Shown here: positions 37,293-45,431 of the stretch, piece by piece
Layout: each line of letters opens with the position of its first letter
Position numbering within the stretch: the first letter of the stretch is position 1
Assembly: GCF_002176815.1 (NCBI RefSeq)
Contig: NZ_CP021648.1
Span: 3,542,001-3,606,000, forward strand
Length of the DNA: 64,000 nt
Direction: 5' to 3'
Source: Acidovorax sp. T1
GTDB lineage: Bacteria > Pseudomonadota > Gammaproteobacteria > Burkholderiales > Burkholderiaceae_C
Notes under the pieces: model-generated
What the model was told of the DNA's origin: nothing
What the model saw: the letters and a program-made list of their open reading frames with translations, nothing else
Database searches by the model: none
Program-made: the position numbers and the translations under genes

Positions 37293-38093
37293 TCAGGCAA
37301 ACAGCTTGGCCAGCGCCAGACCCGGATCTTCCGCACGCATGAACGCCTCGCCCACGAGAAAGGCGTGCACGCCGGCGTCGCGCATCGTCTTCACGTCCAC
37401 AGGCGTGAGGATGCCCGACTCGGTGACCAGCAAGCGGTCGGCCGGCACATCCTTGAGCATGCCCAGCGTGGTCTGCAGCGTCACCTCGAAGGTGCGCAGG
37501 TTGCGGTTGTTAATGCCGACCAGCGGGGTCTTGAGCTTCAAGGCGCGCTCCAGCTCGGGGCGGTCATGCACTTCCACCAGCACGGCCATGTCGAGGCTGC
37601 GGGCAATGACTTCGAAGTCGGCCATCTGCGCATCATCGAGGCAGGCGGCGATCAGCAAAATCGCGTCGGCGCCCATGGCGCGCGCTTCGTACACCTGGTA
37701 GGCGTCCACCAAAAAATCCTTGCGCAGCACCGGCAGCTGGCAGCTGGCCCGCGCCTGCTTGAGGTAGTCCACGCTGCCCTGAAAGAACTGCTTGTCGGTC
37801 AGCACCGACAGGCAGGCCGCACTGACGGTGCCATCGCCATCGGCGTAGCTTTGGGCGATGTCGGCGGGGATGAAATTGGCGCGGATCACGCCCTTGCTCG
37901 GGCTGGCTTTCTTGACCTCGGCAATCACCGCGGCCTGGCCCTTGGCGATTTTGGCGCGCAGCGCGCCTTCGAAGTCGCGGGTGAGCACGCGGCTCTCGGC
38001 GTCGGCGCGCATGGCGGCCAGGGGCATGCGCTTTTGTGCGGCGGCAACTTCTTCGTGCTTGACCGCGACGATTTTGTTCAGGATGTCACTCAT
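37293..38093 (-). CDS. trpC: Indole-3-glycerol-phosphate synthase
   Basis: 266 residues, ATG at 38091-38093. [19 protein letters not shown] and [20 protein letters not shown] contain the catalytic lysines and Glu of this TIM barrel; [13 protein letters not shown] and LVTESGI follow. The enzyme closes the indole ring in tryptophan synthesis. It is a stand-alone TrpC, not fused to TrpF. It lies 20 bases after trpD in the trpG-trpD-trpC order. Confidence 0.95.
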   Translation of the reverse strand: MSDILNKIVAVKHEEVAAAQKRMPLAAMRADAESRVLTRDFEGALRAKIAKGQAAVIAEVKKASPSKGVIRANFIPADIAQSYADGDGTVSAACLSVLTDKQFFQGSVDYLKQARASCQLPVLRKDFLVDAYQVYEARAMGADAILLIAACLDDAQMADFEVIARSLDMAVLVEVHDRPELERALKLKTPLVGINNRNLRTFEVTLQTTLGMLKDVPADRLLVTESGILTPVDVKTMRDAGVHAFLVGEAFMRAEDPGLALAKLFA

Positions 38094-38113
38094 GGTTCGA
38101 ACCTCGCAACGGT

Positions 38114-39145
38114 TTAAGCGGCCAGCGCATGGGTGCGGGTGACCAGCTCGCCCAGCTTGGCCTTGGCGGCGCCGCTGTCGATGGCCTGCTGCGCACGCGA
38201 GAGGCCCGCGGCGATGCTGTCCACCACGTTGGCCGCATACAGCGCGGCGCCTGCGTTCAGGCAGACCACGTCGCGGGCGGGGCCGGGCTTGCCGTCCAGC
38301 ACATCCAGCACGATGGCGCGCGACTGCTCGGGGTTTTCGACGCGCAGCTGGCGGGTGCTGGTCATGGCCAGGCCAAAGTCTTCGGGGTGCACTTCGTATT
38401 CGCGGATGGCGCCGTCCTTGAGCTCGCCCACCAGGGTGGAGGCACCCAGGCTGATTTCGTCCAGACCGTCGCGCCCATAGATCACCAGGGCGTGCTGCGC
38501 ACCGAGGCGCTGCAGGGCGCGCACCTGGATGCCGACCAGGTCTTCGTGGAACACGCCCATGAGGATATTGGGGGCGCCCGCCGGGTTGGTCAGCGGCCCC
38601 AGGATGTTGAAGAGGGTGCGCACGCCCAGTTCCTTGCGCACGGGCGCCACGTTCTTCATGGCCGGGTGGTGGTTGGGCGCGAACATGAAGCCGATGCCCA
38701 CCTCGGCAATGCACTGGGCAATGGCTTCGGGCGACAGGTTGATGTGCACGCCCAGGGCTTCCATGGCGTCGGCGCTGCCGCTTTTGCTGCTGACGCTGCG
38801 CCCGCCATGCTTGCTGACCTTGCCGCCCGCCGCCGCGATGACAAAGGTGGCGCAGGTGGAGATGTTGAAGGTGTTGGCGCCGTCGCCGCCCGTGCCCACG
38901 ATATCGACCATGTGCGTGGTGTCGGGCACATGCACCTGGGTGGAAAACTCGCGCATCACCTGCGCGGCGGCGGTGATCTCGCCGATGGTTTCCTTTTTCA
39001 CGCGCAGGCCGGTCACGATGGCGGCCGTCATGACGGGCGAGAGCTCGCCGCGCATGATCAGGCGCATCAGGTGCAGCATCTCGTCGTGGAAAATTTCGCG
39101 GTGTTCGATGGTGCGCTGCAGCGCTTCCTGGGGGGTGATGGGCAT
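38114..39145 (-). CDS. trpD: Anthranilate phosphoribosyltransferase
   Basis: 343 residues from the ATG at 39143-39145, with GGAAAG seven bases upstream. The phosphoribosyl-pyrophosphate site is [33 protein letters not shown] and [18 protein letters not shown] line the anthranilate channel. It transfers phosphoribose to anthranilate. The frame upstream to 39316 crosses the dispersed repeat and is not coding. Confidence 0.95.
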   Translation of the reverse strand: MPITPQEALQRTIEHREIFHDEMLHLMRLIMRGELSPVMTAAIVTGLRVKKETIGEITAAAQVMREFSTQVHVPDTTHMVDIVGTGGDGANTFNISTCATFVIAAAGGKVSKHGGRSVSSKSGSADAMEALGVHINLSPEAIAQCIAEVGIGFMFAPNHHPAMKNVAPVRKELGVRTLFNILGPLTNPAGAPNILMGVFHEDLVGIQVRALQRLGAQHALVIYGRDGLDEISLGASTLVGELKDGAIREYEVHPEDFGLAMTSTRQLRVENPEQSRAIVLDVLDGKPGPARDVVCLNAGAALYAANVVDSIAAGLSRAQQAIDSGAAKAKLGELVTRTHALAA

Positions 39146-39168
39146 GGTGTTCTTTCCGGTGTGCGTTT

Positions 39169-39233
39169 TCAATGAAATTGGCCGAAAGCCCAATACAGGC
39201 AAGCGGCAACAGCTATCTAAAAAATAGCAATCA
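39169..39233. repeat. Dispersed palindromic intergenic repeat, diverged copy
   Basis: Holds GAAAGCCC, a spacer AATACAGG, then AAGCGGCAACAGCTATCT and AATAGCAATCAA. It separates trpD from trpG within the operon and its end overlaps the trpG stop region. Confidence 0.5.
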
Positions 39234-39815
39234 AGCCGCCTGCTCCAGAAAATTGCGCAGCATGGCGTGGCCGTGCTCGGTGAGGATGCTCTCGGGGTGG
39301 AACTGCACGCCTTCAATCGGCAGCGTCTTGTGGCGCACGCCCATGATCTCGCCGTCCTCCGTCCAGGCGGTGATTTCCAGCACCTCGGGGCAGGTGGCGC
39401 GCTCGATGGCCAGCGAGTGGTAGCGGTTCACCGTGAACTGCGCGGGCAACCCGGCAAACACGCCTTTTTGCGTGGTGGTGATGACGCTGGTCTTGCCGTG
39501 CATGAGCTCTTGGGCCCGCACGATGCTGCCGCCAAACGCCGCGCCAATGGCCTGGTGGCCCAGGCACACGCCCAAAATGGGCAGCTTGCCGGCAAAGTGC
39601 TGGATGGCAGCCACCGAGATACCGGCCTCTGCGGGCGAGCAGGGGCCGGGCGAGATCACGAGGCGATCGAGCTGGCCGGCGTTCAGGCGCGCTTCGATCT
39701 CGGCCACGGTGATTTCGTCGTTGCGGAACACCTCCACCTGCGCGCCGAGTTCGCCGAAATACTGGACGATGTTGTAGGTGAAGCTGTCGTAGTTGTCGAC
39801 CATCAGGAGTCTCAT
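39231..39815 (-). CDS. trpG: Anthranilate synthase glutamine amidotransferase subunit
   Basis: 194 residues. The nucleophile is the Cys in [18 protein letters not shown] holds the His-Glu pair. It supplies ammonia to TrpE for anthranilate formation and may also serve folate synthesis with PabB. AAGGAC nine bases before the ATG is its ribosome site. TrpE, which it needs, is not upstream: the region beyond contains no recognisable trpE end and leads into the conjugative element. Confidence 0.95.
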   Translation of the reverse strand: MRLLMVDNYDSFTYNIVQYFGELGAQVEVFRNDEITVAEIEARLNAGQLDRLVISPGPCSPAEAGISVAAIQHFAGKLPILGVCLGHQAIGAAFGGSIVRAQELMHGKTSVITTTQKGVFAGLPAQFTVNRYHSLAIERATCPEVLEITAWTEDGEIMGVRHKTLPIEGVQFHPESILTEHGHAMLRNFLEQAA

Positions 39816-39845
39816 GATTCTAAGTCCTTGATTTCATTAATGTTT

Positions 39846-39885
39846 TCCATTACACACAACCTCCATTACCCACTTTATTACACAC
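39846..39885. repeat. Three 12-bp direct repeats near the presumed ICE end
   Basis: TCCATTACACAC (39846), TCCATTACCCAC (39862) and TTTATTACACAC (39874); starts are 16 and 12 bases apart. Such short spaced direct repeats resemble arm-type integrase sites, or a regulator site for trpG; which one cannot be told from the sequence. Confidence 0.5.
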
Positions 39886-40159
39886 ATCGACAGTTGATTG
39901 CGATGGACGAAGCGCGAGCATGTGCTGGCTCAAGGTAGCAAGGGCTCCTGAGAGATGTCTTGGCGTGCGCCAGTGCGGTGTACTGACGCAGCGACGGCGC
40001 CCGCATGCCAGGGCCAAGTGCTGAGACTGGGCGGACAGACCTACCCCTCGCGGCGACACAGCGCGCGGGGCATCAGTTCTACGACGGGGCTGGGGTGCCA
40101 AGGGCATCGGGCAATCTCCTCAAATCTTGGAGCCGCCGTGCCGGGGAGCCTTCTTGAAA

Positions 40160-40228
40160 CCTTGCCTGCCGGTACGGCGGCAAGGTGCGGTCAAGACCGC
40201 AACGACATGCCGCTTCCTATTGGAAGCG
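40160..40228. other. Three adjacent perfect hairpins in noncoding DNA
   Basis: Hairpin one has arms CCTTGCC and GGCAAGG with an inner CCG/CGG (40160-40185). Hairpin two is GCGGTC-AA-GACCGC (40187-40200). Hairpin three is CGCTTCC-TATT-GGAAGCG (40211-40228). CGACATGCC links the last two, as in the ICE RNA elements at 52868 and 58040. It could be an RNA or a protein-binding region at the element's end. Confidence 0.45.
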
Positions 40229-40355
40229 CCACCACAGAGCGATGTTGGTCGAAGCGGTACGGGTCATGGACAGACCAAAGTGTTGAATTTAAAAGCCAGA
40301 ACTCGGCCCGAGTACACCCGAACGGAATTCCAAAGTAAGCCTGGGGAATTTTACC

Positions 40356-40709
40356 ATGAGCATGTTAGGCAAAGCCACTTCCTGGAATGCCAGGGCATTC
40401 ATCACCCCGCCCATCTACCTCGGACCGGACGACAACACTTCCAGTCTCGAAACCAGAGAGCAAGTAGACCAACTGCTACGGACTTGTGAGCATCGAATCT
40501 CAGGTTGGCAGTCATCTGGACCTGCGCGGGTGATGCTATATCGCTATATCAGCATCCGGGGCAGATATGACACCGCCGGATTTTCTCTGCCGACCCTAGG
40601 TCCCGGAGAACAGAAGCCGTTGATCGCAGCTTCTGAAACCATCGCCGTATCAGACCATACCAAATCGGTTTTGCGGGGAACAGCGCAGCGCATGACGCTG
40701 GTACCGTGA
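40356..40709 (+). CDS. Hypothetical protein at the ICE end
   Basis: 117 residues, starting MSMLGKATSWNARAFITPP with GGGGAA seven bases upstream of the ATG. No recognised domain, signal or membrane segment. Codon usage is less GC3-biased than that of neighbours. It could be a real ICE-end gene or chance; low certainty. Confidence 0.3.
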   Translation: MSMLGKATSWNARAFITPPIYLGPDDNTSSLETREQVDQLLRTCEHRISGWQSSGPARVMLYRYISIRGRYDTAGFSLPTLGPGEQKPLIAASETIAVSDHTKSVLRGTAQRMTLVP

Positions 40710-40937
40710 GCGCCAATATCGAGCTTTCGTCCTCATCGCTCGATGGGCCGGCAACCGATCGATTCTTGCACAACGAGCAAGACGAGGCCACCTACAGCGG
40801 ACGCCAAACCAATCACCTCGCCCGTCTACGTTCAGGGCATCTTCCCAGGCACCCGCGGAAGGTCATAACGACACAGCAGCCCTTGGCAGGGCAAGAAAGG
40901 AGCCGGTGATGTAGCGCTTCCGAAAGGAGACGAAGAC

Positions 40938-41684
40938 ATGCACAAGGACATTCCAACATCGAAGGTGTTCTATCGTCCCATCGAGGCTGCCATACGGTGG
41001 GCCGGGTTGCTGCGGTACCTGCCGATGATCCTGGCTGCGATCGCGTCACCGCGCTTCCTGCCTCCATCGTTGAATTGCCCGCGATGGAATGAGTGCCGGC
41101 TGTACTCGGAGCGTATCTATGACGGCATCCTCAACGGGGAGCTGCCCTACGGCCAGAACGGCATCACGCTCAATGATCCGAAGCTGCTGCAGTCGCCGGA
41201 TCTGACCGTTCGCCATGTCGATCTGAAGCGCTGGATGCGCAACCACTATCCCGAGCACCGGCCAGGATTCCTGTTCAGCCGTGGCGAACGCATGGCGCAT
41301 CCTTTTATCACCTTGGAAACAGGACAGGCGATCCTGATCGAGCGACTGGCCCTTCAGGCGGCCCTGGAGCATGCGCGTCGCCAGATGCAGGAATTGCAGG
41401 AGCAGCGCGACACCTTGCTCAAGCAGTCCACCGCGCTGCTGGCTTCCAAGCAATGCGAGATCAGCGAGCGAGCGGAGACGACGTATCTCAACATCATCGG
41501 CGGGATGCTGACGCTGATGCTGGGCCAGTCCCCTTCGGGTGTGCCCTATTCCAGCTTCAAAACACAGGAGGCACTCGTCTCGGCATTGGTCGCCCACTTC
41601 GGCGGCACCATGGGCATCACGGAGCGAACCTTGAACGGCAAGTTCGCCAACGCCAGGAAGTACGTCCGTAGCGCAAGCGCATGA
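40938..41684 (+). CDS. ICE regulatory protein, candidate BisR-type activator
   Basis: 248 residues with an excellent ribosome site, AAAGGAGACGAAGACATG. The protein has an N-terminal part with WNECRLYSERIYDGILNGEL, a coiled-coil-like helix at about 132-170 (ALEHARRQMQELQEQRDTLL), and a C-terminal half ending in MGITERTLNGKFANARKYV that resembles a DNA-binding or dimerisation unit. No Pfam domain is recognised. Its place directly before alpA and its length agree with BisR of ICEclc (about 250 residues), which switches on the alpA promoter. The identification is by context only. Confidence 0.6.
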   Translation: MHKDIPTSKVFYRPIEAAIRWAGLLRYLPMILAAIASPRFLPPSLNCPRWNECRLYSERIYDGILNGELPYGQNGITLNDPKLLQSPDLTVRHVDLKRWMRNHYPEHRPGFLFSRGERMAHPFITLETGQAILIERLALQAALEHARRQMQELQEQRDTLLKQSTALLASKQCEISERAETTYLNIIGGMLTLMLGQSPSGVPYSSFKTQEALVSALVAHFGGTMGITERTLNGKFANARKYVRSASA

Positions 41685-41710
41685 GGTTTTTCCAGCTTGT
41701 ATGTGCAACC

Positions 41711-41740
41711 GCGGAGATTGCATTTGCAATGTCTTTCCGC
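41711..41740. promoter_or_regulatory. Interrupted palindrome upstream of alpA, candidate operator
   Basis: ATTGCA-TT-TGCAAT (41717-41730) is nested in outer arms GCGGA and TCCGC (41711-41715 and 41736-41740). It lies between the upstream regulator gene and alpA, about 65 bases before the alpA start, in the place expected for the ICEclc-type alpA promoter switch. TTGAATAAAGG follows. Confidence 0.55.
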
Positions 41741-41803
41741 AGCCAGGTCTATTGAATAAAGGTCACGCCAACAAACGCCACCGAGCGTTCAGGAGTGACC
41801 GCC

Positions 41804-42016
41804 ATGTCGCAGCCCCCTGTACTCCCGCCGAACGAGCGCCGCATCCTGCGGCTCGATGAAGTCGAAGCCAAGTCCGGCTTCAAACGCGCCCACATTTACA
41901 ACCTGATGAAGAAGCGCCAGTTTCCCCAGGCGCTGCGCCTGGGCGTGCGCGCCGTCGGCTGGGATTCGATCGAAATCGACCAGTGGATCGCCGAGCGCCT
42001 CAACCACCGGACCTGA
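41804..42016 (+). CDS. alpA: AlpA-family excisionase-like regulator
   Basis: 70 residues. RILRLDEVEAKSGFKRAHIY with NLMKKRQFP and WDSIEIDQWIAERL is the full AlpA / phage excisionase-type winged HTH. AGGAG lies eight bases before the ATG; the GTG at 41795 overlaps this site. AlpA proteins regulate integrase or excision in related elements. It is the first gene of an operon through parA, shi-like, parB and the DUF2857 gene. Confidence 0.92.
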   Translation: MSQPPVLPPNERRILRLDEVEAKSGFKRAHIYNLMKKRQFPQALRLGVRAVGWDSIEIDQWIAERLNHRT

Positions 42017-42058
42017 CCCGTTCTCCCGCGGACTTCCCATTCCCAGCCGGAGAGCGCC

Positions 42059-42934
42059 ATGCAGGTCGTATCCATCATTTCAACGAAGGGCGGCGTCGGC
42101 AAGACCACGACGGCCGCCAACCTGGGCGGGCTCGCCGCGGACGCGGGCCTGCGCGTGCTGCTGCTCGATCTCGACGTGCAGCCCACCTTGTCCTCCTACT
42201 ACGAACTGACCCAGCGCGCGCCGGGCGGCATCTATGAGCTGTTGGCCTTCAACGAGCGCGACCTTGGCCAGCTCGTGTCCCGCACGATCATCGCGGGCCT
42301 GGACCTGGTGCTGTCCAACGACCACCGGGGCGAGCTGAACACCTTATTGCTGCATGCGCCGGATGGCCGCCTGCGGCTGCGGCATCTGCTGCCAGCACTT
42401 GCTCCCCTCTACGACCTGGTGCTGATCGACACCCAGGGCGCGCGTTCCGTGCTGCTGGAGATGGCGGTGCTCGCCTCCGACCTTGCGCTGTCGCCCGTCA
42501 CGCCGGAAATCCTCGCGGCCCGGGAGCTTCGACGCGGCACCATGCAGTTGCTCGAAGACATCGCGCCGTACCGGCACCTGGGCATCGAACCGCCGCCGCT
42601 GCACCTGCTCATCAACCGCGTCCACCCGGTGTCGGCGAACGCCCGACTGATCCAGCAGGCCCTGCGCGACCTGTTCCAAGACCATGCCGGCATCCGCGTG
42701 CTCGCCACCGACGTGCCAGCCATCGAAGCCTATCCGCGCGCCGCGACGCGCGGCCTGCCGGTGCATCGGGTCGAGCACCGCCAGCCGCCCGGCAGGGTCG
42801 CGCCGGCCTCGCTCGACACGATGCGCGCGCTCGCAAGCGAGCTGTTCCCGCAATGGCAGGACAGATTTGCCGCAATGTCCGGTCGCCCGCCACGTCCTCT
42901 TGATGCCGGGAGGTCCCATGGCGAACGCACATGA
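42059..42934 (+). CDS. parA: ParA-family partition ATPase of the ICE
   Basis: 291 residues. The deviant Walker A KGGVGKTTTAANLGG starts at residue 10, LLLDLDVQPTLSSYY is Walker A', and VLIDTQGAR is Walker B. ParA/Soj proteins of this ICE class are needed for maintenance of the excised circle. In ICEclc, parA and shi are implicated in the growth arrest of transfer-competent cells. The 3' end overlaps the next gene by 17 bases. Confidence 0.95.
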   Translation: MQVVSIISTKGGVGKTTTAANLGGLAADAGLRVLLLDLDVQPTLSSYYELTQRAPGGIYELLAFNERDLGQLVSRTIIAGLDLVLSNDHRGELNTLLLHAPDGRLRLRHLLPALAPLYDLVLIDTQGARSVLLEMAVLASDLALSPVTPEILAARELRRGTMQLLEDIAPYRHLGIEPPPLHLLINRVHPVSANARLIQQALRDLFQDHAGIRVLATDVPAIEAYPRAATRGLPVHRVEHRQPPGRVAPASLDTMRALASELFPQWQDRFAAMSGRPPRPLDAGRSHGERT

Positions 42935-43187
42935 ACTGGCCCGCGGCCACAAGCGGCTGCGCGCGCTGATCGAGTTCGCGGTCGGTGAAGGCTGGCACGT
43001 CAAGCGCACGCCGGGCGGGCACCTCAAGTTCACCAAGGCCGGCTGCGCGGCGATCTACACCAGTTCGACCGCGAGCGACCACCGGGCCGAATTGAACGCC
43101 CGTGCGCAGATCCGCCGCGCCGAGCGAGAGGCCCGCATGGCGCCGGCCGGCGGTCGTGGGGACTGCGAGGGGTGCGGCCATGGCTGA
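42918..43187 (+). CDS. Small shi-position protein with HicA-like features
   Basis: 89 residues; GGGAGG seven bases upstream of the ATG, overlapping parA and parB. The core ALIEFAVGEGWHVKRTPGGH with LKFTKAG resembles the HicA / dsRBD-like fold, where the His after the glycines is catalytic. No HicB-type antitoxin follows. By position it corresponds to shi of ICEclc, a gene linked with cell-division arrest. The similarity to HicA is my reading of the motif. Confidence 0.7.
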   Translation: MANAHELARGHKRLRALIEFAVGEGWHVKRTPGGHLKFTKAGCAAIYTSSTASDHRAELNARAQIRRAEREARMAPAGGRGDCEGCGHG

Positions 43188-44853
43188 CATGACCTCGCAG
43201 GACATGGCCGGCAAGCTGCTCGCGGCCGGCTTCGAGCGCAGCGGCCCAGCGGCTACGGCCTTGAGCGACCCGATCGCGGACACGCCCATGGTCGTGACGC
43301 TGGACCAGCTGCGGCCCTACGACCATGACCCGCGCATGAAGCGCAACCCCGCCTACGAGGAAATCAAGGCGTCCATCCGCGAGCGCGGCCTGGACGCGGC
43401 GCCAGCCATCACCCGCCGGCCCGGCGAGGACCACTACATCATCCGCAACGGCGGCAACACGCGGCTGGCGATCCTGCGCGAACTCTGGTCGGAGACCAAG
43501 GACGAACGCTTCTTCCGCATATCGTGCCTGTTTCGGCCATGGCCGGAGCGCGGTGAAATCGTCGCGCTGACCGGGCATCTTGCCGAGAACGAACTGCGCG
43601 GTGGCCTCACGTTCATCGAGCGCGCGCTCGGCGTCGAGAAAGCACGCGAGTTCTACGAGCAGGAGAGTAGCGCCGCCCTGAGCCAGTCGGAACTGGCCCG
43701 CCGCCTGGCGGCCGATGGGTTCCCCGTCCAGCGGTCGCACATCACCCGCATGGCCGACGCGGTGCGCTACCTGCTGCCCGCCATTCCCACTGTGCTCTAT
43801 GGCGGCCTGGGGCGCCACCAGGTCGAGCGGCTGTCGGTCATGCGGACGGCCTGCAAGCGCACCTGGGAGCACTATGCCAAGGACCGCACGCTGCCGCTGG
43901 ACTTCGACAGCTTCTTTCAGGAGGTGCTGGCGCAGTTCGACACGCAGGGCGACGAGTTCGCGCCGCAGCGCGTGCAGGACGAGCTGATCGGCCAGATGTC
44001 CGAGCTGCTGGGCATCGGCTACGACGTGTTGGCGCTGGACCTGACCGAATCGGAAAGCCGCCACCGGGCGCTGGTCAGTGACCCGACGCCACCTGCGGCG
44101 CCGCCGGCGTTGCCTTCGCCCACCGCCGGCACGCCGCCTCCCCCGGGCGTAGCATCGTCCATCGCCAAGCCTGCAGCGGCGGCCAGTCCTCCACCCGCCA
44201 GCCCTCCGGCGTCCGAGCCCACCTTGCGCGAGGATACGGCCCGAGAGACGACAACGGAAAGCCCCACGGCCGCACCAGGCGATCTGCTTCTCGAGCACAT
44301 CGTCTCGCCGGCACCGACGACCGAACGGCTGCAGTCGATCCAGCGCATGGTTGCCGACCAGTTGGGCGATGCGCTGCCGCCCGACTTCTCGGCGAGCGTG
44401 CTGCAGTCCATCCCGGTGCAAGCCGGCGGGCTCTATCCGATCTCCGACGTCTGGTACATCGACGCCGGCCTGGACACGCCCGATCGGCTGCGCATCCACA
44501 TCGCGCAGTTCGCGCGCGAGATCGCCGGGGAGGCAGCCCTGGACGAGTGCATCGAGGATCGCTCCGATGGCATCGGCTTCGTTTGCTGCGCGCCCGCCCA
44601 TGCACCATCGCCGCTCGGCCGGGCGGTGCTGGCGCTGCTCATCACTCTGACGGGTCAGCCCACTGCTGAAGCGGGCGTGGATGGCGCGCAGCTCGCCGCC
44701 GACTTGCCAGCACTGCTGCACGGCCAGGGTCAACACCACGGCGACTGCACAAGGCGCTTGAGCGACACGGCGTTGGTCAAGCTATTTCGGCTGCTCCGCC
44801 TGGCCCGGCGTCTGCTGGACCTGGAAGCCGGCACCACGGCGCCCGGGACGTGA
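43180..44853 (+). CDS. parB: ParB-family protein of the ICE (possible BisD counterpart)
   Basis: 557 residues. The ParB/Srx-like domain is at 40-130, with LDQLRPYDHDPRMKRNPAYE and the nucleotide-binding NGGNTRLAIL in place of GERRxRA. A HTH-like part follows (LSQSELARRLAADGFPVQRS). Residues about 300-370 are a proline/alanine-rich linker, and the C-terminal domain after 385 is unique to ICE ParB proteins. The start overlaps the preceding gene by eight bases. In ICEclc a protein from this operon combines with BisC as an FlhDC-like activator of transfer genes; which gene corresponds is judged by position only. Confidence 0.88.
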   Translation: MADMTSQDMAGKLLAAGFERSGPAATALSDPIADTPMVVTLDQLRPYDHDPRMKRNPAYEEIKASIRERGLDAAPAITRRPGEDHYIIRNGGNTRLAILRELWSETKDERFFRISCLFRPWPERGEIVALTGHLAENELRGGLTFIERALGVEKAREFYEQESSAALSQSELARRLAADGFPVQRSHITRMADAVRYLLPAIPTVLYGGLGRHQVERLSVMRTACKRTWEHYAKDRTLPLDFDSFFQEVLAQFDTQGDEFAPQRVQDELIGQMSELLGIGYDVLALDLTESESRHRALVSDPTPPAAPPALPSPTAGTPPPPGVASSIAKPAAAASPPPASPPASEPTLREDTARETTTESPTAAPGDLLLEHIVSPAPTTERLQSIQRMVADQLGDALPPDFSASVLQSIPVQAGGLYPISDVWYIDAGLDTPDRLRIHIAQFAREIAGEAALDECIEDRSDGIGFVCCAPAHAPSPLGRAVLALLITLTGQPTAEAGVDGAQLAADLPALLHGQGQHHGDCTRRLSDTALVKLFRLLRLARRLLDLEAGTTAPGT

Positions 44854-44867
44854 GCGAGGGAGGCCGC

Positions 44868-45428
44868 ATGTCCACATCGCATCCGCTCAACCAGGCCGTG
44901 ATTGCCCAGGCGCTGTATGACCTTCGCAACGGCCAACTGCGCCGCTGCAAGGCCATGGGCTTCGGCGAGGCCGAGCTGGATGCGCTCAAGCACCCCGCGC
45001 TGATCAGCGTGCTGGCCAACGCCAGCGTCTCGTGGTGCTCGGTCACGGTCAACCGCGAAGTGCTGCAGCGCCTGCTCAACCAGGCACAGGACGTGGAGAA
45101 GGAAATCGCCACGGTCGATCGCATGCTGCGGCTGGGGGCCAGCACGGAGATGGTCAGCCGCTTCTATGGCCTGACCCATCAGGAAGTCGCCCTGCGGCGG
45201 GAGATCCTCGGCCTGCCCAAGCGCAAGGGGCGCCACCCCGTCCTGGACGAGACCCAGGACACCGAACTTTGGCGGCAATGGAAAGCCGTGACCAGCAGCA
45301 GGAACGTCGATCTGGAGGATGAGACCTCGATTCTCGATGCGGCCATGGACCTGGCCGAGGGCATGTCACTGCCGCTCTCGGTGGTCTGGGCCGCGATCAG
45401 GAACTGGGTCGATCAGGGATTGGACTAG
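44868..45428 (+). CDS. DUF2857 protein, candidate BisC-type transfer activator
   Basis: 186 residues; GGGAGG six bases before the ATG, 14 bases after parB. LYDLRNGQLRRCKAMGFGEA, LVNRE-type segment SWCSVTVNREVLQRLL and a HTH-like LGASTEMVSRFYGLTHQEVA are the DUF2857 signature. This domain is distantly FlhC-like. In ICEclc the BisDC pair drives the core transfer promoters and sustains its own expression. The gene is found here between parB and the replication gene, as in relatives. Confidence 0.75.
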   Translation: MSTSHPLNQAVIAQALYDLRNGQLRRCKAMGFGEAELDALKHPALISVLANASVSWCSVTVNREVLQRLLNQAQDVEKEIATVDRMLRLGASTEMVSRFYGLTHQEVALRREILGLPKRKGRHPVLDETQDTELWRQWKAVTSSRNVDLEDETSILDAAMDLAEGMSLPLSVVWAAIRNWVDQGLD

Positions 45429-45431
45429 GCC

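Larger units (their letters stand above)
39816..40355. other. Gene-poor junction between trpG and the conjugative element
   Basis: About 540 bases without a convincing gene. The first 80 bases are AT-rich and carry three 12-mer repeats (39846-39885). Further right are three tight hairpins (40160-40228). No tRNA gene or clear tRNA 3' end was found by eye. I expect the element's attachment site here but cannot place it. Confidence 0.5.

Noticed and set aside
39850-40107. Minus-strand 85-residue frame beyond trpG as the end of trpE
   Set aside because: The translation shows none of the conserved C-terminal TrpE sequence and begins in repeat DNA.
39816-40937. tRNA gene or tRNA 3' end as the ICE attachment site
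   Set aside because: No T-arm plus acceptor pattern ending in CCA could be recognised in the junction region.
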